Assembly: GCF_003173575.1 (NCBI RefSeq)
Contig: NZ_QGNY01000002.1
Coordinates: 434,001-498,000 of the forward strand
DNA: 64,000 nucleotides
DNA from: Pedobacter paludis
GTDB taxonomy: Bacteria > Bacteroidota > Bacteroidia > Sphingobacteriales > Sphingobacteriaceae
Direction: 5' to 3'
Shown here: piece by piece, positions 8,005-17,367 of the stretch
Numbering within the stretch: the stretch's first letter is position 1
How the letters are laid out: every line of letters begins with the position of its first letter
Program-made: the position numbers and the translations under genes
Notes under the pieces: model-generated
Databases searched by the model: none
The model's input: the letters and a program-made list of their open reading frames with translations, nothing else
Told to the model about the DNA's origin: nothing

Positions 8005-9141
8005 ATGGCAAATGAACTTTCCTATTGGGAGAAAACATCTTTTTTTAACTATGATATTATTGTTGTTGGCAGTGGTATTGTGGGTTTAAATGCAGCCATT
8101 CATTTAAAAGAAACTGCTCCCAAATTAAGAATTTCAATTTTAGAACGAGGATTTTTACCTACAGGAGCCAGTACAAAAAACGCTGGTTTTGCATGCTTTG
8201 GAAGTGTTTCTGAGCTAATTGAACAGGAAAAAACTGCAGGTACAGATCACCTTGGCAAACTCATAGAAAGACGTTGGAAAGGATTACTAAAACTGCGCAA
8301 TCTGTTGGGAGATAATTCTATTGATTATCAGTGCCAAGGTGGTTTCGAATTATTTAAAAAAGATGAAGCCTTGCTTTCTGAACAATGTGTATCTAAAATT
8401 GAACATTTTAATAACCTAATTCGGAATATTGTTGGTGCAGATGCTTTCAGTTTAAAAAATTCGCAAATAGAATCTTTCGGTTTTAAAGAAATTGAATCAC
8501 TGATTGCAAACCAGTATGAAGCCCAAATTGACACCGGAAAAATGATGTTTGCATTATTACAATATGCCCAAAAATTAGGTGTGGTTGTATTTAACAATTG
8601 CCCTGTAAAACATATTGTAGAAGTAGATAATGTTGTTGAAGTGAATACAGATCAAGGTAATTTCAGTTGTAAAAAAATAATTATAGCCACAAATGCATTT
8701 GTAAATTCGCTTTTGCCAGATTTGGAAATTAGTCCTGGCCGAGGTCAGGTTTTAATTACGTCTCCAATTAAAAACTTAAAGGTAAAAGGTACTTTTCATT
8801 ATGATAAAGGTTATTATTATTTCAGAAATATTAATAATCGCATTTTACTTGGAGGTGGTAGAAACATTGATTTTGATGCTGAAACCACAACTGCTTTTGG
8901 CCAAACTGAAGTTATTCAGCAAGCGCTGGAGCATCTCTTAAAACATGTTATTTTACCCGATATTCATTTTAAAATAGAGCATCGTTGGAGCGGAATTATG
9001 GCTTTTGGAAATGTACTGGAACCTTTAATTAAGGAAGTTAAACCAAATGTTTTCTGTGCCACCCGTTGTAATGGAATGGGGATAGCCATCGGTTCTCAAA
9101 CTGGAGAAGATGTAGCTGAATTGGCTTTAAGGAGTTTGTAA
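8005..9141 (+). CDS. DAO-family FAD-dependent oxidoreductase
   Basis: The 378-residue protein is of the D-amino-acid-oxidase/glycine-oxidase fold. The N-terminal dinucleotide-binding motif reads DIIVVGSGIVGLNAA, with the acidic residue of the fold in SILERG. The conserved segment GASTKNAGFACFGS follows, and the FAD-closing motif HRWSGIMAFG lies near the C-terminus. No signal peptide is visible, so it is probably cytoplasmic. The substrate, probably an amine or amino acid, cannot be assigned. Its 3' end overlaps the convergent secreted TPR-like gene by 15 bases. Confidence 0.85.
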   Translation: MANELSYWEKTSFFNYDIIVVGSGIVGLNAAIHLKETAPKLRISILERGFLPTGASTKNAGFACFGSVSELIEQEKTAGTDHLGKLIERRWKGLLKLRNLLGDNSIDYQCQGGFELFKKDEALLSEQCVSKIEHFNNLIRNIVGADAFSLKNSQIESFGFKEIESLIANQYEAQIDTGKMMFALLQYAQKLGVVVFNNCPVKHIVEVDNVVEVNTDQGNFSCKKIIIATNAFVNSLLPDLEISPGRGQVLITSPIKNLKVKGTFHYDKGYYYFRNINNRILLGGGRNIDFDAETTTAFGQTEVIQQALEHLLKHVILPDIHFKIEHRWSGIMAFGNVLEPLIKEVKPNVFCATRCNGMGIAIGSQTGEDVAELALRSL

Positions 9142-9966
9142 TTTTGCCATTTCGCTTTTCATTTTATCAACCTTAATGGGCAAATCGTTACTCGGTAAAA
9201 TCCACCTGTCAATTTCCATCGCCCAATTTTTAAACTTTTCGTTATTTTTAATTTTATAATATTGAAAAAGGATATAGTAAGCCATCTCAGCTTTGTAGGC
9301 TTCGTTTGGACACTGGGAAAGCGCTTCATTATAGATTTCTTCGGCTTCTTTTAATCGGCCCGCATTTGTTTTGTCAAATACAGTCTGCTTATAATAATCA
9401 CAATATCTCTCGGAAGTAAAAGGAAATTGGTAACCTTCCTTATTGAGTTTTCTCATGATTAAATGATTTTCGGCATAGCTTCTTTGATTAGAAAGTCCAA
9501 AATAATACATATCCCTAGAATCAACTCTACGTAAATACTCTAAAGCTTTTTCATATTCTCCCCACAGGTTATAAGTATAGGCCAATCTAAAAAGGCGATC
9601 TGTAGACTGACTTTTGTTTTTAAAGAAAGGTAACCACGGCGGATTTCCTGATAGGTTTAAAATTCCAAGTTTTCCTTCGGGAACAAGAGCCACCAAATCT
9701 TTGGTAGGCGAGATTCTGAATTTAAATTCCTTAGCCTTTCGGGGATGATAAATTCCATTTTTTATGGCAAAAATCGCTTCAGATTTGAATGTTAATCCCG
9801 CAAAATTATCCAGATAAACGAAGCCGTAAACATAGCTACTGTCTTGATTTGTAGGAATGACCACCCACTTATCCTCGCAATCCAATAATCTTTTATCGAA
9901 TTTTAGATCAGTTTGGGCTTTTGCTTCTATGAAGCAAAAGAACAGCAATATAAAAAGCCATTTCAT
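9127..9966 (-). CDS. Secreted TPR-like protein of unknown function
   Basis: The 279-residue product starts with a signal peptide (MKWLFILLFFCFIEAKAQ, cleaved after AKAQ). The middle and C-terminal parts contain helical repeats with tetratricopeptide character, for example GEYEKALEYLRRV and GRLKEAEEIYNEALSQCP. The N-terminal region is beta-rich and resembles a WG-like or beta-propeller fragment but is too short to assign. The gene follows purU on the same strand with an 18-base gap, so the two may be co-transcribed. No specific family is recognised. Confidence 0.75.
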   Translation of the reverse strand: MKWLFILLFFCFIEAKAQTDLKFDKRLLDCEDKWVVIPTNQDSSYVYGFVYLDNFAGLTFKSEAIFAIKNGIYHPRKAKEFKFRISPTKDLVALVPEGKLGILNLSGNPPWLPFFKNKSQSTDRLFRLAYTYNLWGEYEKALEYLRRVDSRDMYYFGLSNQRSYAENHLIMRKLNKEGYQFPFTSERYCDYYKQTVFDKTNAGRLKEAEEIYNEALSQCPNEAYKAEMAYYILFQYYKIKNNEKFKNWAMEIDRWILPSNDLPIKVDKMKSEMAKLQTP

Positions 9967-9984
9967 AGGGATGAAGATTGTGTG

Positions 9985-10824
9985 TTACTTAAAGATAATG
10001 GTTTTATTTCCGCTCACAAAAATTCTATCTTCAAAAAGTAATTCCAAGGCTTCCAACAAAACAGCTTTTTCAACTTCTTTACCCGCTCTTACCATTTCCT
10101 TTACACCAAAATTATGGTCTACGTGTGCCGTGTGTTGTGTAATAATTGGTCCTTCATCCAAATTATCGGTTACAAAATGTGCGGTTGCGCCGATAATTTT
10201 TACACCCCTTTCAAAAGCCTGTTTATACGGATTTGCGCCAATAAATGCGGGTAAAAATGAATGGTGAATATTTATGATTTTTCCTGAATAGCTTTCTACA
10301 AAATCGGCAGATAGAATTCTCATAAACTTCGCCAAAACAAGATAATCCAATTCAAACTGATTTAAAATTTCTTTGATCTCTGCTTCAAATTGTGGTTTAT
10401 CTTTTTCTAAATGCGAAACATGAAAGTAAGGAATTCCCATCTTCTCTGTGAAATTTCTAAGCTCTTCATAATTTCCAATTACACATTGAACGTTTGCACC
10501 CAGGGTTTTAAACTGATTCTTGATCAAAATTTCGGCAAGGCAATGATATTCCTTAGTAACCAAAACAGCAACTTGTTTTTCTTTTTGTGTAATTAGATTC
10601 ACAACAGCGGCGTTAGGTAGATTTTCTAACAGTTTTTGTTTTAGTTTATCTGTTTCCTCAAATTCTCCCGTACAGGCAATTCTTGTAAAAAATGCTTTGT
10701 TCGCTTCATCTACAAACTCTCGCATGGCGATAATATTTAATTGATGGGACGCCAAAACACAGGTGATATTGGTAACCAAACCAACTTGATCGGGGCAGGA
10801 TATGAGAATTGTTAATTCGTTCAT
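9985..10824 (-). CDS. purU: Formyltetrahydrofolate deformylase
   Basis: PurU hydrolyses 10-formyltetrahydrofolate to formate and tetrahydrofolate, balancing one-carbon pools and feeding formate to purine synthesis. The 279-residue length matches the family. Residues 1-80 form an ACT domain (MNELTILISCPDQVGLV). The C-terminal formyl-transferase fold contains HHSFLPAFIGANPY and DNLDEGPII, which carry the catalytic His and Asp. It lies upstream of the secreted TPR-like gene and divergent from rmuC. Confidence 0.93.
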   Translation of the reverse strand: MNELTILISCPDQVGLVTNITCVLASHQLNIIAMREFVDEANKAFFTRIACTGEFEETDKLKQKLLENLPNAAVVNLITQKEKQVAVLVTKEYHCLAEILIKNQFKTLGANVQCVIGNYEELRNFTEKMGIPYFHVSHLEKDKPQFEAEIKEILNQFELDYLVLAKFMRILSADFVESYSGKIINIHHSFLPAFIGANPYKQAFERGVKIIGATAHFVTDNLDEGPIITQHTAHVDHNFGVKEMVRAGKEVEKAVLLEALELLFEDRIFVSGNKTIIFK

Positions 10825-10973
10825 TTGTATTATTTAAAAGTCAATTATAAACATTAAATAGTAATCAGCAACAGGTTTACCTATATATTTTATCTTTTTT
10901 CAATTCGTTTTCTTGCCAAAAAAGTTTGCCAAATCTATTTTTAATTTCGATTTTTACTAAAATTTTTATCATT

Positions 10974-12344
10974 ATGGAAATCGCTTCTATTATACTTCTT
11001 GTAGTCGTTTTAATTGTTTTAATACTCTTATTTATTAAAAAACCGCAAACTTCCGTAAACTTATTATCCATTGAAGATTTTGATAAAGCAAGGGCCGAAA
11101 ATGAAACTCTAAAAATTAATTTAGCTAAGGCTGAAGAGCGGGCAAATGGATTATCTATAGAAAAAGAACACATTACGGTTTTGTTAAAGCAGGAACAACA
11201 AAGGTTAATTGACGAGTTACAGGCCGAACGCGACCGACTCGCTGATGCAAATCGAGAATTGGAAAGTACACGCTCATTTTACATCGCTGAAAAAGAAAAA
11301 TTAGCCGAGCAGAAGATAAGTTACGAGCAATCTCAAGAAAAACTGAATAAAGATTTTGAGTTGATTGCAAACAAAATTTTAGAAGAAAAATCGAGCAGAT
11401 TTGTAGAGCAGAATAAAACAAATTTAGATTTGATTTTAAATCCGTTAAAAGAAAATATTAAAGCTTTTGAAGAAAAAGTAGAGAAGGTTTACAAGGCCGA
11501 ATCTGATGAGCGAAATATTTTAAAAGGTGTAATTTCTGAACTGCAGATTCAAAGTAAACTGATTCAGGAAGATGCAAATAATTTAACCAAAGCATTAAAG
11601 GGCGACAGTAAAAAGCAAGGAAATTGGGGTGAGGTTATTTTGGAAAAGGTTTTAGAGCGTTCGGGCTTGGTTCGAGATCAGGAATATCGCATTCAAGCCT
11701 CGCACATCTCCGCCGAAGGCGCTCGCTACCAACCAGATGTGGTTATTGATTTACCGGATGACAAACACCTTGTGGTTGACGCTAAGGTAAGCTTGGTTGC
11801 TTATGAGCGGTCTGTATCTGCCGAGACAGAAGAAGAGCGTGAGGGCTATGTTAAAGCGCATCTCGCCTCCATTAAGAATCACATCCAAGAGCTATCATCA
11901 AAAAACTATCAGGATTTATATAAAATCAATTCACCTGATTTTGTTTTGTTATTTGTTCCTATTGAATCTTCTTTTAGTATTGCCGTTCAAAAAGATGCAG
12001 AATTGTTCAATTTTGCCTGGGATAGGCGGGTGGTTATTGTAAGCCCATCAACATTGTTGGCTACTTTACGTACCATTGCCAGCATGTGGAAACAGGAAAG
12101 ACAAAACCGAAATGTAATGGAAATTGCCCGGTTAAGCGGTGCCATGTACGATAAATTTGTTGGTTTTGTGGCCGATATGGAAAATATAGGTAAACACATT
12201 AAAAATGGGCAGGATGCTTACGACAAAGCAATTAATAAATTGTCTGTTGGTTCTGGAAATTTAACCAATACTTCAGAAAAGATTAAAAAACTGGGTGCAA
12301 AAGCAACTAAGCAGATTGATTTGAAATATTTGGATGAGGAATAG
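10974..12344 (+). CDS. rmuC: DNA recombination protein RmuC
   Basis: RmuC limits inversions at short repeats and has a putative nuclease domain. The 456-residue protein has an N-terminal membrane helix (IILLVVVLIVLILLF), a coiled coil from about 30 to 170, and the RmuC domain with the conserved segments QGNWGEVILEKVLE, YQPDVVIDLPDD, VVDAKVSLVAYE and VIVSPSTLLATLRTI. The frame is open upstream to 10926, but the ATG at 10974 gives the standard N-terminus beginning directly before the membrane helix. It stands alone between purU and the broken YhcG gene. Confidence 0.92.
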   Translation: MEIASIILLVVVLIVLILLFIKKPQTSVNLLSIEDFDKARAENETLKINLAKAEERANGLSIEKEHITVLLKQEQQRLIDELQAERDRLADANRELESTRSFYIAEKEKLAEQKISYEQSQEKLNKDFELIANKILEEKSSRFVEQNKTNLDLILNPLKENIKAFEEKVEKVYKAESDERNILKGVISELQIQSKLIQEDANNLTKALKGDSKKQGNWGEVILEKVLERSGLVRDQEYRIQASHISAEGARYQPDVVIDLPDDKHLVVDAKVSLVAYERSVSAETEEEREGYVKAHLASIKNHIQELSSKNYQDLYKINSPDFVLLFVPIESSFSIAVQKDAELFNFAWDRRVVIVSPSTLLATLRTIASMWKQERQNRNVMEIARLSGAMYDKFVGFVADMENIGKHIKNGQDAYDKAINKLSVGSGNLTNTSEKIKKLGAKATKQIDLKYLDEE

Positions 12345-12404
12345 GCAAATTTCAGTTGGTGTTCTCACAAACTGATAACCTATAATCATCTTTATTGAAA
12401 AACC

Positions 12405-12428
12405 GTCATTGCGAGGCACGAAGCAATC
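12405..12428. repeat. REP-like repeat family A, single arm
   Basis: GTCATTGCGAGGCACGAAGC followed by AATC is one arm of an interspersed element found at four places in the window (here, 15890, 47654 and 63635). It lies between the rmuC end and the broken YhcG gene. Confidence 0.7.
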
Positions 12429-12451
12429 TCTTAACAGATATTCTTTCTTAT

Positions 12452-13443
12452 TTACTCCTCAATAAGCTGTTTCAATTTTTCTTTGCTTGCCAAAACAGTA
12501 GAATATTTACTTGCGAAAATTTGTTCATTATTTTCTGGCAATGTGAATTGAACTACAGCTTCACTTTTATCCTGACAAAGTATTATTCCTATTGTTCTAT
12601 TTTCATCAGATAGCTTAACTTCTCTATCATAATAATTTACATACATCTGCATTTGGCCAATATCTTGATGTTTTAATTCACCAATTTTTAAGTCTATTAG
12701 CACAAAACATTTTAAAATTCTATTGTAAAAAACCAAATCTATTTTAAAGTGCTTTTCATCAAATGATATTCTATTCTGCCTGGCAACAAAGGTAAATCCA
12801 GTACCTAACTCTAAAAGGAAATGCTCCAATTTATCAATTAACTTTTGTTCAAGTTCATTTTCAGAATAGCTTTTTTCGTCTGGTAAGCCTAAAAATTCTA
12901 AGATATAAGGATCCTTAATGGCATCTTTTGGTTTTTCTAATATTGCCCTTTTATAGAAAGTTGTAAAATTTGCTCTTGATTTCTACTCAGTGATAATCTG
13001 GTATATAAAGCTGTATCATACTGTCTTTGCAGTTCTCTTAAGCTCCAATTATTTTTAGATGATTCTATCTCGTAAAAATTTCTTTCCTGTTCATCGTCAA
13101 TTCTCATGAGTTTTAGATAGTGAGACCAGCTTAATTTGAATTCGTCAGACAGTGTCTGACGTTTTGAATAAGTGGTATAAAAGCCTCTCATTTGCTTTAT
13201 GTTTGTCTCAGAAAAGCCTTTTCCAAAATCATGAGTGAGCTTAATTGAAAGTGACGCTAGTAGTTGCTTACCATAACCAGCTCTTTCTTTACCTTTTTGT
13301 TCTTCTTCAACAATCATCCTACCAATTTCAAAATAAGTGAACACCATAGTGTGGTTCACTGTATTTATAATTTTATCTTTAGCGTTATTCAGTAATACCG
13401 AAATACGTTCAATAAAATCTTGATGGATTAACTCTTTACTCAT
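12452..13443 (-). pseudogene. DUF1016/YhcG-type PD-(D/E)xK nuclease, single-base frameshift
   Basis: This gene would encode a two-domain protein of about 330 residues: an N-terminal DUF1016 (YhcG_N) domain starting at the ATG 13443 and a C-terminal PD-(D/E)xK nuclease domain. The first frame ends at a TAG at 12937-12939 after KGQY. One base shift at about 12940-12950 restores the family sequence ILEKPKDAIKDPYILEFLGL, and that frame then runs without a stop to 12452. The C-terminal domain retains FKIDLVFYN and FVLIDLKIG, which carry the Asp and DxK of the active site. The likely lesion is loss of one A. YhcG proteins are linked to mobile and defence loci, but their function is unclear. It starts three bases after thiL. 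A sequencing error cannot be excluded. Confidence 0.8.
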
Positions 13444-13446
13444 TAT

Positions 13447-14487
13447 TTACTTATTAAAAGCATTCCAGCCTTGGGCTTTCAATTCATGGACTTTCTCTGA
13501 TTTAGAAACCATTTTACATCCTGAATTTTTATCCGTAACATGGCCAATAACCGTAATATCTACATCATGTTTCAGTTTTTTATAATCTTCCTGAGAAATG
13601 GTAAACAATAATTCGTAATCCTCGCCACCGCTTAAAGCGCATACCGTAGGGTCTAATCCAAGCTCTCTGGCAGTTTCATAAGTCATTGGATCTAAAGGAA
13701 TTTTCTCTTCGTAAATGGTAATTCCTTTATCAGATTGCTCTGCCAAATGCAAAATTTCAGATGCTAAACCATCAGAAACATCAATCATTGATGTTGGTTT
13801 GATGTTCATATCTTCTAAAAGTGCAACAATATCCATTCGGGCTTCTGGTTTTAACTGTCGCTCGATAATGTAATCCTTACCTTCTAAATCGGGTTGGATT
13901 TGTGGGTTTTCAAGATAGATTAATTTTTCTCTTTCTAAAATTTGTAAACCCAAATATGCGCCGCCTAAATCGCCAGAAACGCAAAGCAAATCATTTTCCT
14001 GTGCTCCATTTCTGTATGTTACCTTGTCTGCATCGGCATAACCAATACTGGTAATACTGATGACAAGGCCCTGTTTACTTGATGAAGTATCACCACCAAT
14101 TAAATCGATATTATATTTATTGCAGGCTAATTCGATGCCTTTATAAAGTTCTTCAACAGCTTCTAAAGGAAATTTACTGGACAAACCCAACGAAACCGTT
14201 ATCTGGCTTGCTTTGCCATTCATGGCATAAATATCACTTAAATTAACTTGAACAGCTTTGTATCCTAAGTGCATCAAAGGCACATAAGCCAAATCGAAAT
14301 GGATGCCTTCTAAAAGTAAATCAGTCGAGATCAAAGTTTGTTTTCCCTTGCTGTCCAAAACGGCAGCATCATCGCCAACTCCTTTTACCGAGTAATCATT
14401 TTTGATTTTAAAATTTGCAGTTAAGTGTTTGATTAAACCAAATTCACCTAACTCATTAATATCTGTGCGTTCTTTATTTTCAAACAT
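13447..14487 (-). CDS. thiL: Thiamine-monophosphate kinase
   Basis: ThiL phosphorylates thiamine monophosphate to the active cofactor thiamine diphosphate. The 346-residue protein has the AIR-synthase-like fold with GDDAAVL near the N-terminus, the Mg-binding GGDTSSSK, and SMIDVSDGLASEI. It also has the conserved ALSGGEDYELLFT near the end. The frame opens at a TTG at 14496, but the ATG at 14487 (MFENKERTD) is the better start. No TPP riboswitch was seen upstream. The broken YhcG gene follows three bases downstream. Confidence 0.93.
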   Translation of the reverse strand: MFENKERTDINELGEFGLIKHLTANFKIKNDYSVKGVGDDAAVLDSKGKQTLISTDLLLEGIHFDLAYVPLMHLGYKAVQVNLSDIYAMNGKASQITVSLGLSSKFPLEAVEELYKGIELACNKYNIDLIGGDTSSSKQGLVISITSIGYADADKVTYRNGAQENDLLCVSGDLGGAYLGLQILEREKLIYLENPQIQPDLEGKDYIIERQLKPEARMDIVALLEDMNIKPTSMIDVSDGLASEILHLAEQSDKGITIYEEKIPLDPMTYETARELGLDPTVCALSGGEDYELLFTISQEDYKKLKHDVDITVIGHVTDKNSGCKMVSKSEKVHELKAQGWNAFNK

Positions 14488-14579
14488 ATACCTCAAACCC
14501 CTAAAGGGGCTTTTAAATTAATTATTATTCTATTTAAATTCTTTATATTATCATTTTAACAGAAGTGGAAAAATCTTTA

Positions 14580-14645
14580 AGCTTCGTCCAAGGATTTCTC
14601 CATTTCGCTACGCTTCAGTCTAAATGAAAAATGATTAGGATGACA
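14580..14645. repeat. REP-like repeat, family B
   Basis: An imperfect palindromic element (AAGGATTTCTCCATTTCGCT, then a loop, then GATTAGGATGAC) lies between thiL and the symporter gene. It resembles the GTCAT-type interspersed element at 28200-28328. It reaches the last codons of the symporter gene. Confidence 0.45.
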
Positions 14646-15873
14646 AATCCTTACTCTCCATCCAGTTCTTACCTTCCGTAAATCTTGCGATCAACATCGC
14701 TGCAACATTATCGCCCGTTGCGTTTAACAAAGTTGCCATCGGATCAACCAAAGTTCCAATAATCATTGCCGGTGGTAAAGCTTCTGGTGGCAACTGATAA
14801 GCTGAAATCATTAACAGTTCTCCAATATATCCTCCATTTGGAATTCCACCCTCTACAATACTTACCAGAACTGTAATTCCTAAAGCCAAAATTATGGTAT
14901 CTACATGTACCAGATCTTTTCCAAAAATGGCAAAAACTACGGCAATTTTAACAATAGAACTAATGCTCGATCCATCTTTATGTAACGTAGCACCTAAGGG
15001 AACCGTTACATTTGTGATATAGGCCGGAACACCCATTCTTGTTGCACCATCTAAATTCGCCGGAATGGTGGCAATGCTGCTACACGTTCCAATTGACGTT
15101 AAGGATGGAATAATATTGTTTTTCCAGAATACTTTTATGGCTTTAAAACCGCCTGCAATAAAGGCATACAGCGTAAAAAATACAATGAAATAAAATGCGC
15201 CAACGCCGTAATATAAACCTAAAGCTTTTGCATAAGTGCCAAATAATTGTGGTCCGAAAACACCAACCTGATAAGCAAAATAAGCACCCAAACCAATTGG
15301 TCCTAACTTCATAATTAAAATGATGAGTTTTTTCATCACCTCATTACCAGATACTAGGAAATTTTTAAAACCATCACCTTCTTTTCCAGAATATAAAGTT
15401 GAAAAGCCAACCAAAACTGAAAAAATAATCAGCGCAAGCATATTTTTTCTACTTCCAATTTCAAAGAATTCTCCAACGGTTAAGAGTTGAGTCATTTGTT
15501 CTCCAAAAGACTGCATCTTAGTCGTTTCTGTTGGTATTGGATTATTACCAAGCGCCTGGTGAATTGGAAATAACCAGGTTGCCACCAAAGTTAAAACTGC
15601 CGAAATTACAACGGTTGATAGAAAAACCAATACCATTACAGTAAGCAGTTTTCCTAATTTTTTAGTTCTATCAATATTGGCAATCGCAGATGAAACAGCA
15701 AAAAAAACAAGGGGAATCACCGCTGTAAACAACAGATTTAAAAATATATCACCCAGTGGTTTTATACTTTCTACACTTTTCCCAAAAATTAAACCTACAA
15801 TACTTCCAACAGTAATTCCTGCCAGAAGCCACAATAGGCCAGCGTAATTTTTAAGGATGTTGTTTGTTTTCAT
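14635..15873 (-). CDS. Dicarboxylate/amino acid:cation symporter (DAACS family)
   Basis: The 412-residue protein is a polytopic membrane transporter of the glutamate/dicarboxylate symporter family. Diagnostic segments are LLFTAVIPLVFFAVSSAI, the serine-rich re-entrant loop TSIGTCSSIATIPANLDG, and TNVTVPLGATLHKDGSSI. It lies in the same direction as nadA upstream and thiL downstream. Aspartate is the substrate of NadB, so aspartate uptake would make sense here, but the substrate cannot be read from the sequence. Confidence 0.9.
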   Translation of the reverse strand: MKTNNILKNYAGLLWLLAGITVGSIVGLIFGKSVESIKPLGDIFLNLLFTAVIPLVFFAVSSAIANIDRTKKLGKLLTVMVLVFLSTVVISAVLTLVATWLFPIHQALGNNPIPTETTKMQSFGEQMTQLLTVGEFFEIGSRKNMLALIIFSVLVGFSTLYSGKEGDGFKNFLVSGNEVMKKLIILIMKLGPIGLGAYFAYQVGVFGPQLFGTYAKALGLYYGVGAFYFIVFFTLYAFIAGGFKAIKVFWKNNIIPSLTSIGTCSSIATIPANLDGATRMGVPAYITNVTVPLGATLHKDGSSISSIVKIAVVFAIFGKDLVHVDTIILALGITVLVSIVEGGIPNGGYIGELLMISAYQLPPEALPPAMIIGTLVDPMATLLNATGDNVAAMLIARFTEGKNWMESKDLSS

Positions 15874-15889
15874 CTAATTGTTTTTTCCA

Positions 15890-15917
15890 TCATTGCGAGG
15901 CATGGAGCAATGACGAT
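15890..15917. repeat. REP-like repeat family A, short copy
   Basis: TCATTGCGAGGCATGGAGCA followed by ATGACGATC lies in the short gap between nadA and the symporter. It is a shortened and slightly diverged copy of family A. Confidence 0.6.
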
Positions 15918-15921
15918 CTTT

Positions 15922-16920
15922 TTATAACCCCAATTCTGCAGAAATGTCTAACATTCTTTGAATCGGTTTACGGGCTTGCTCTATAATATGTTCGGGCACA
16001 GTTACTTCTGGCAAACCATTTTTAATACATAAATATAGTTTTTCTAAAGTATTTCTTTTCATGTAAGGGCAATCGTTACAAGCACAGCTGTTGTTTGGCG
16101 GTGCGGGAATAAAAGTTTTTGTAGGATTTGCTTTCTCCATTTGGTGGATAATTCCACTTTCGGTGGCTACAATAAATTCTGTTGCGGGATTAGTAATCGT
16201 ATACTTTAAAAGTCCAGTGGTTGATCCAATGTAATCGGCCATTTTTAAAACTACTTCTTCACATTCCGGATGCGCAATAAATTTTGCATTTGGATGGCGC
16301 TCTTTCAATTTCGTAATTTTTTCCTGAGAAAAAATTTCATGAACCATACACGCACCATTCCAAAGCACTAAATCTCTGCCCGTTTTTTTGGCTACATAAG
16401 CACCCAGATTACGATCTGGTCCAAAAATAATTTTCTGATCTTTAGGTAAACTTTCTACAATCTGAACTGCATTGGTTGAAGTACAAACAATATCACTTAA
16501 AGCTTTTAGCTCCGCTGTGCAGTTTACGTAAGTAATCACTAAATGATCGGGATATTTCTCCTTAAATTTTTTAAACAAATGTGGTGGACAACTATCGGCA
16601 AGGGAACAACCTGCTTTAACATCTGGCAATAAAACCTTTTTCGATGGCGATAAAATCTTGGCTGTTTCGGCCATAAAGTGTACACCAGCAAAAACAATTA
16701 CATCAGCATCTGTTTTCGCAGCTTCCTGAGAAAGTCCCAAACTATCGCCAATATAATCAGCAATATCTTGTATATCAGGTTCTTGATAATAGTGAGCAAG
16801 AATTATCGCATTCTTTTCTTTCTTCAATTTTTCAATCTCAACAAAAAGGTCGAGGGTAGGATCTATTTCCTCCTCAACAAATCCCTTTTTATTAATTTCT
16901 TCTAAGACATCGATGTTCAT
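15922..16920 (-). CDS. nadA: Quinolinate synthase
   Basis: NadA condenses iminoaspartate with dihydroxyacetone phosphate to quinolinate, the second step of NAD synthesis, using a 4Fe-4S cluster. The 332-residue protein has the triplicated fold with [20 protein letters not shown], the cluster-binding cysteines in [22 protein letters not shown] and [11 protein letters not shown], and conserved VNCTAELK. The ATG at 16920 is chosen because a TATCTTTG -7 box at 16953-16960 would exclude the in-frame TTG at 16956. nadB is divergent across a 447-base gap. Confidence 0.94.
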   Translation of the reverse strand: MNIDVLEEINKKGFVEEEIDPTLDLFVEIEKLKKEKNAIILAHYYQEPDIQDIADYIGDSLGLSQEAAKTDADVIVFAGVHFMAETAKILSPSKKVLLPDVKAGCSLADSCPPHLFKKFKEKYPDHLVITYVNCTAELKALSDIVCTSTNAVQIVESLPKDQKIIFGPDRNLGAYVAKKTGRDLVLWNGACMVHEIFSQEKITKLKERHPNAKFIAHPECEEVVLKMADYIGSTTGLLKYTITNPATEFIVATESGIIHQMEKANPTKTFIPAPPNNSCACNDCPYMKRNTLEKLYLCIKNGLPEVTVPEHIIEQARKPIQRMLDISAELGL

Positions 16921-16952
16921 TACTATTTTCCTTTTTTGAATTTTGACGTTGG

Positions 16953-16960
16953 CCAAAGAT
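16953..16960 (-). promoter_or_regulatory. -7 promoter box of nadA
   Basis: A perfect TATCTTTG box on the minus strand lies 33 bases before the nadA ATG. A TTG lies 15 bases upstream of the box, which is shorter than usual spacing, so the -33 element is uncertain. Confidence 0.5.
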
Positions 16961-17367
16961 AAAGCTTTCCACGTCTCAATAATTAATAAGTATTTTAATT
17001 TAAATAAATCTTGTTTGTTTATTAGTGTGTTGGTAATGTTGGCAAGTTTCGAAAAAAAGTTCTTTTATGTAAGTTGTTAATCGTTTACTAACATTTAGAT
17101 TACATTTTTATAATATGATAAGATTGATATTCAGCACTATCGAAAATCGACTTAAATTTTATCAATATTGGAATGTTAATTGTTTGTAAGTGGGTAAAAA
17201 GTTAATTACTTGTACAAAGGTGCTTAAAAATTGGGTAAAAGATTGTGGCAAATTGTCTTTTTAGAGTAGCTTTAAACATTCAAATTTATTTGTTAGTATA
17301 ATTTAGACATAGAGTTAACACTTATCAAACACTTGTTAACATCGTTGATAATTAAAGGTTTTAATTG
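16961..17367. other. Shared nadA-nadB regulatory region
   Basis: This AT-rich gap separates the divergent nadA and nadB genes. It contains no coding frame of note. Two copies of the palindrome GTTAAC flank a 15-base spacer at 17315-17341, just upstream of nadB, and could be an operator. No known riboswitch is recognised. Confidence 0.35.

Noticed and set aside
14488..14634. TPP riboswitch upstream of thiL
   Set aside because: No CTGAGA-type conserved core was found, and the gap holds a REP-like repeat instead.
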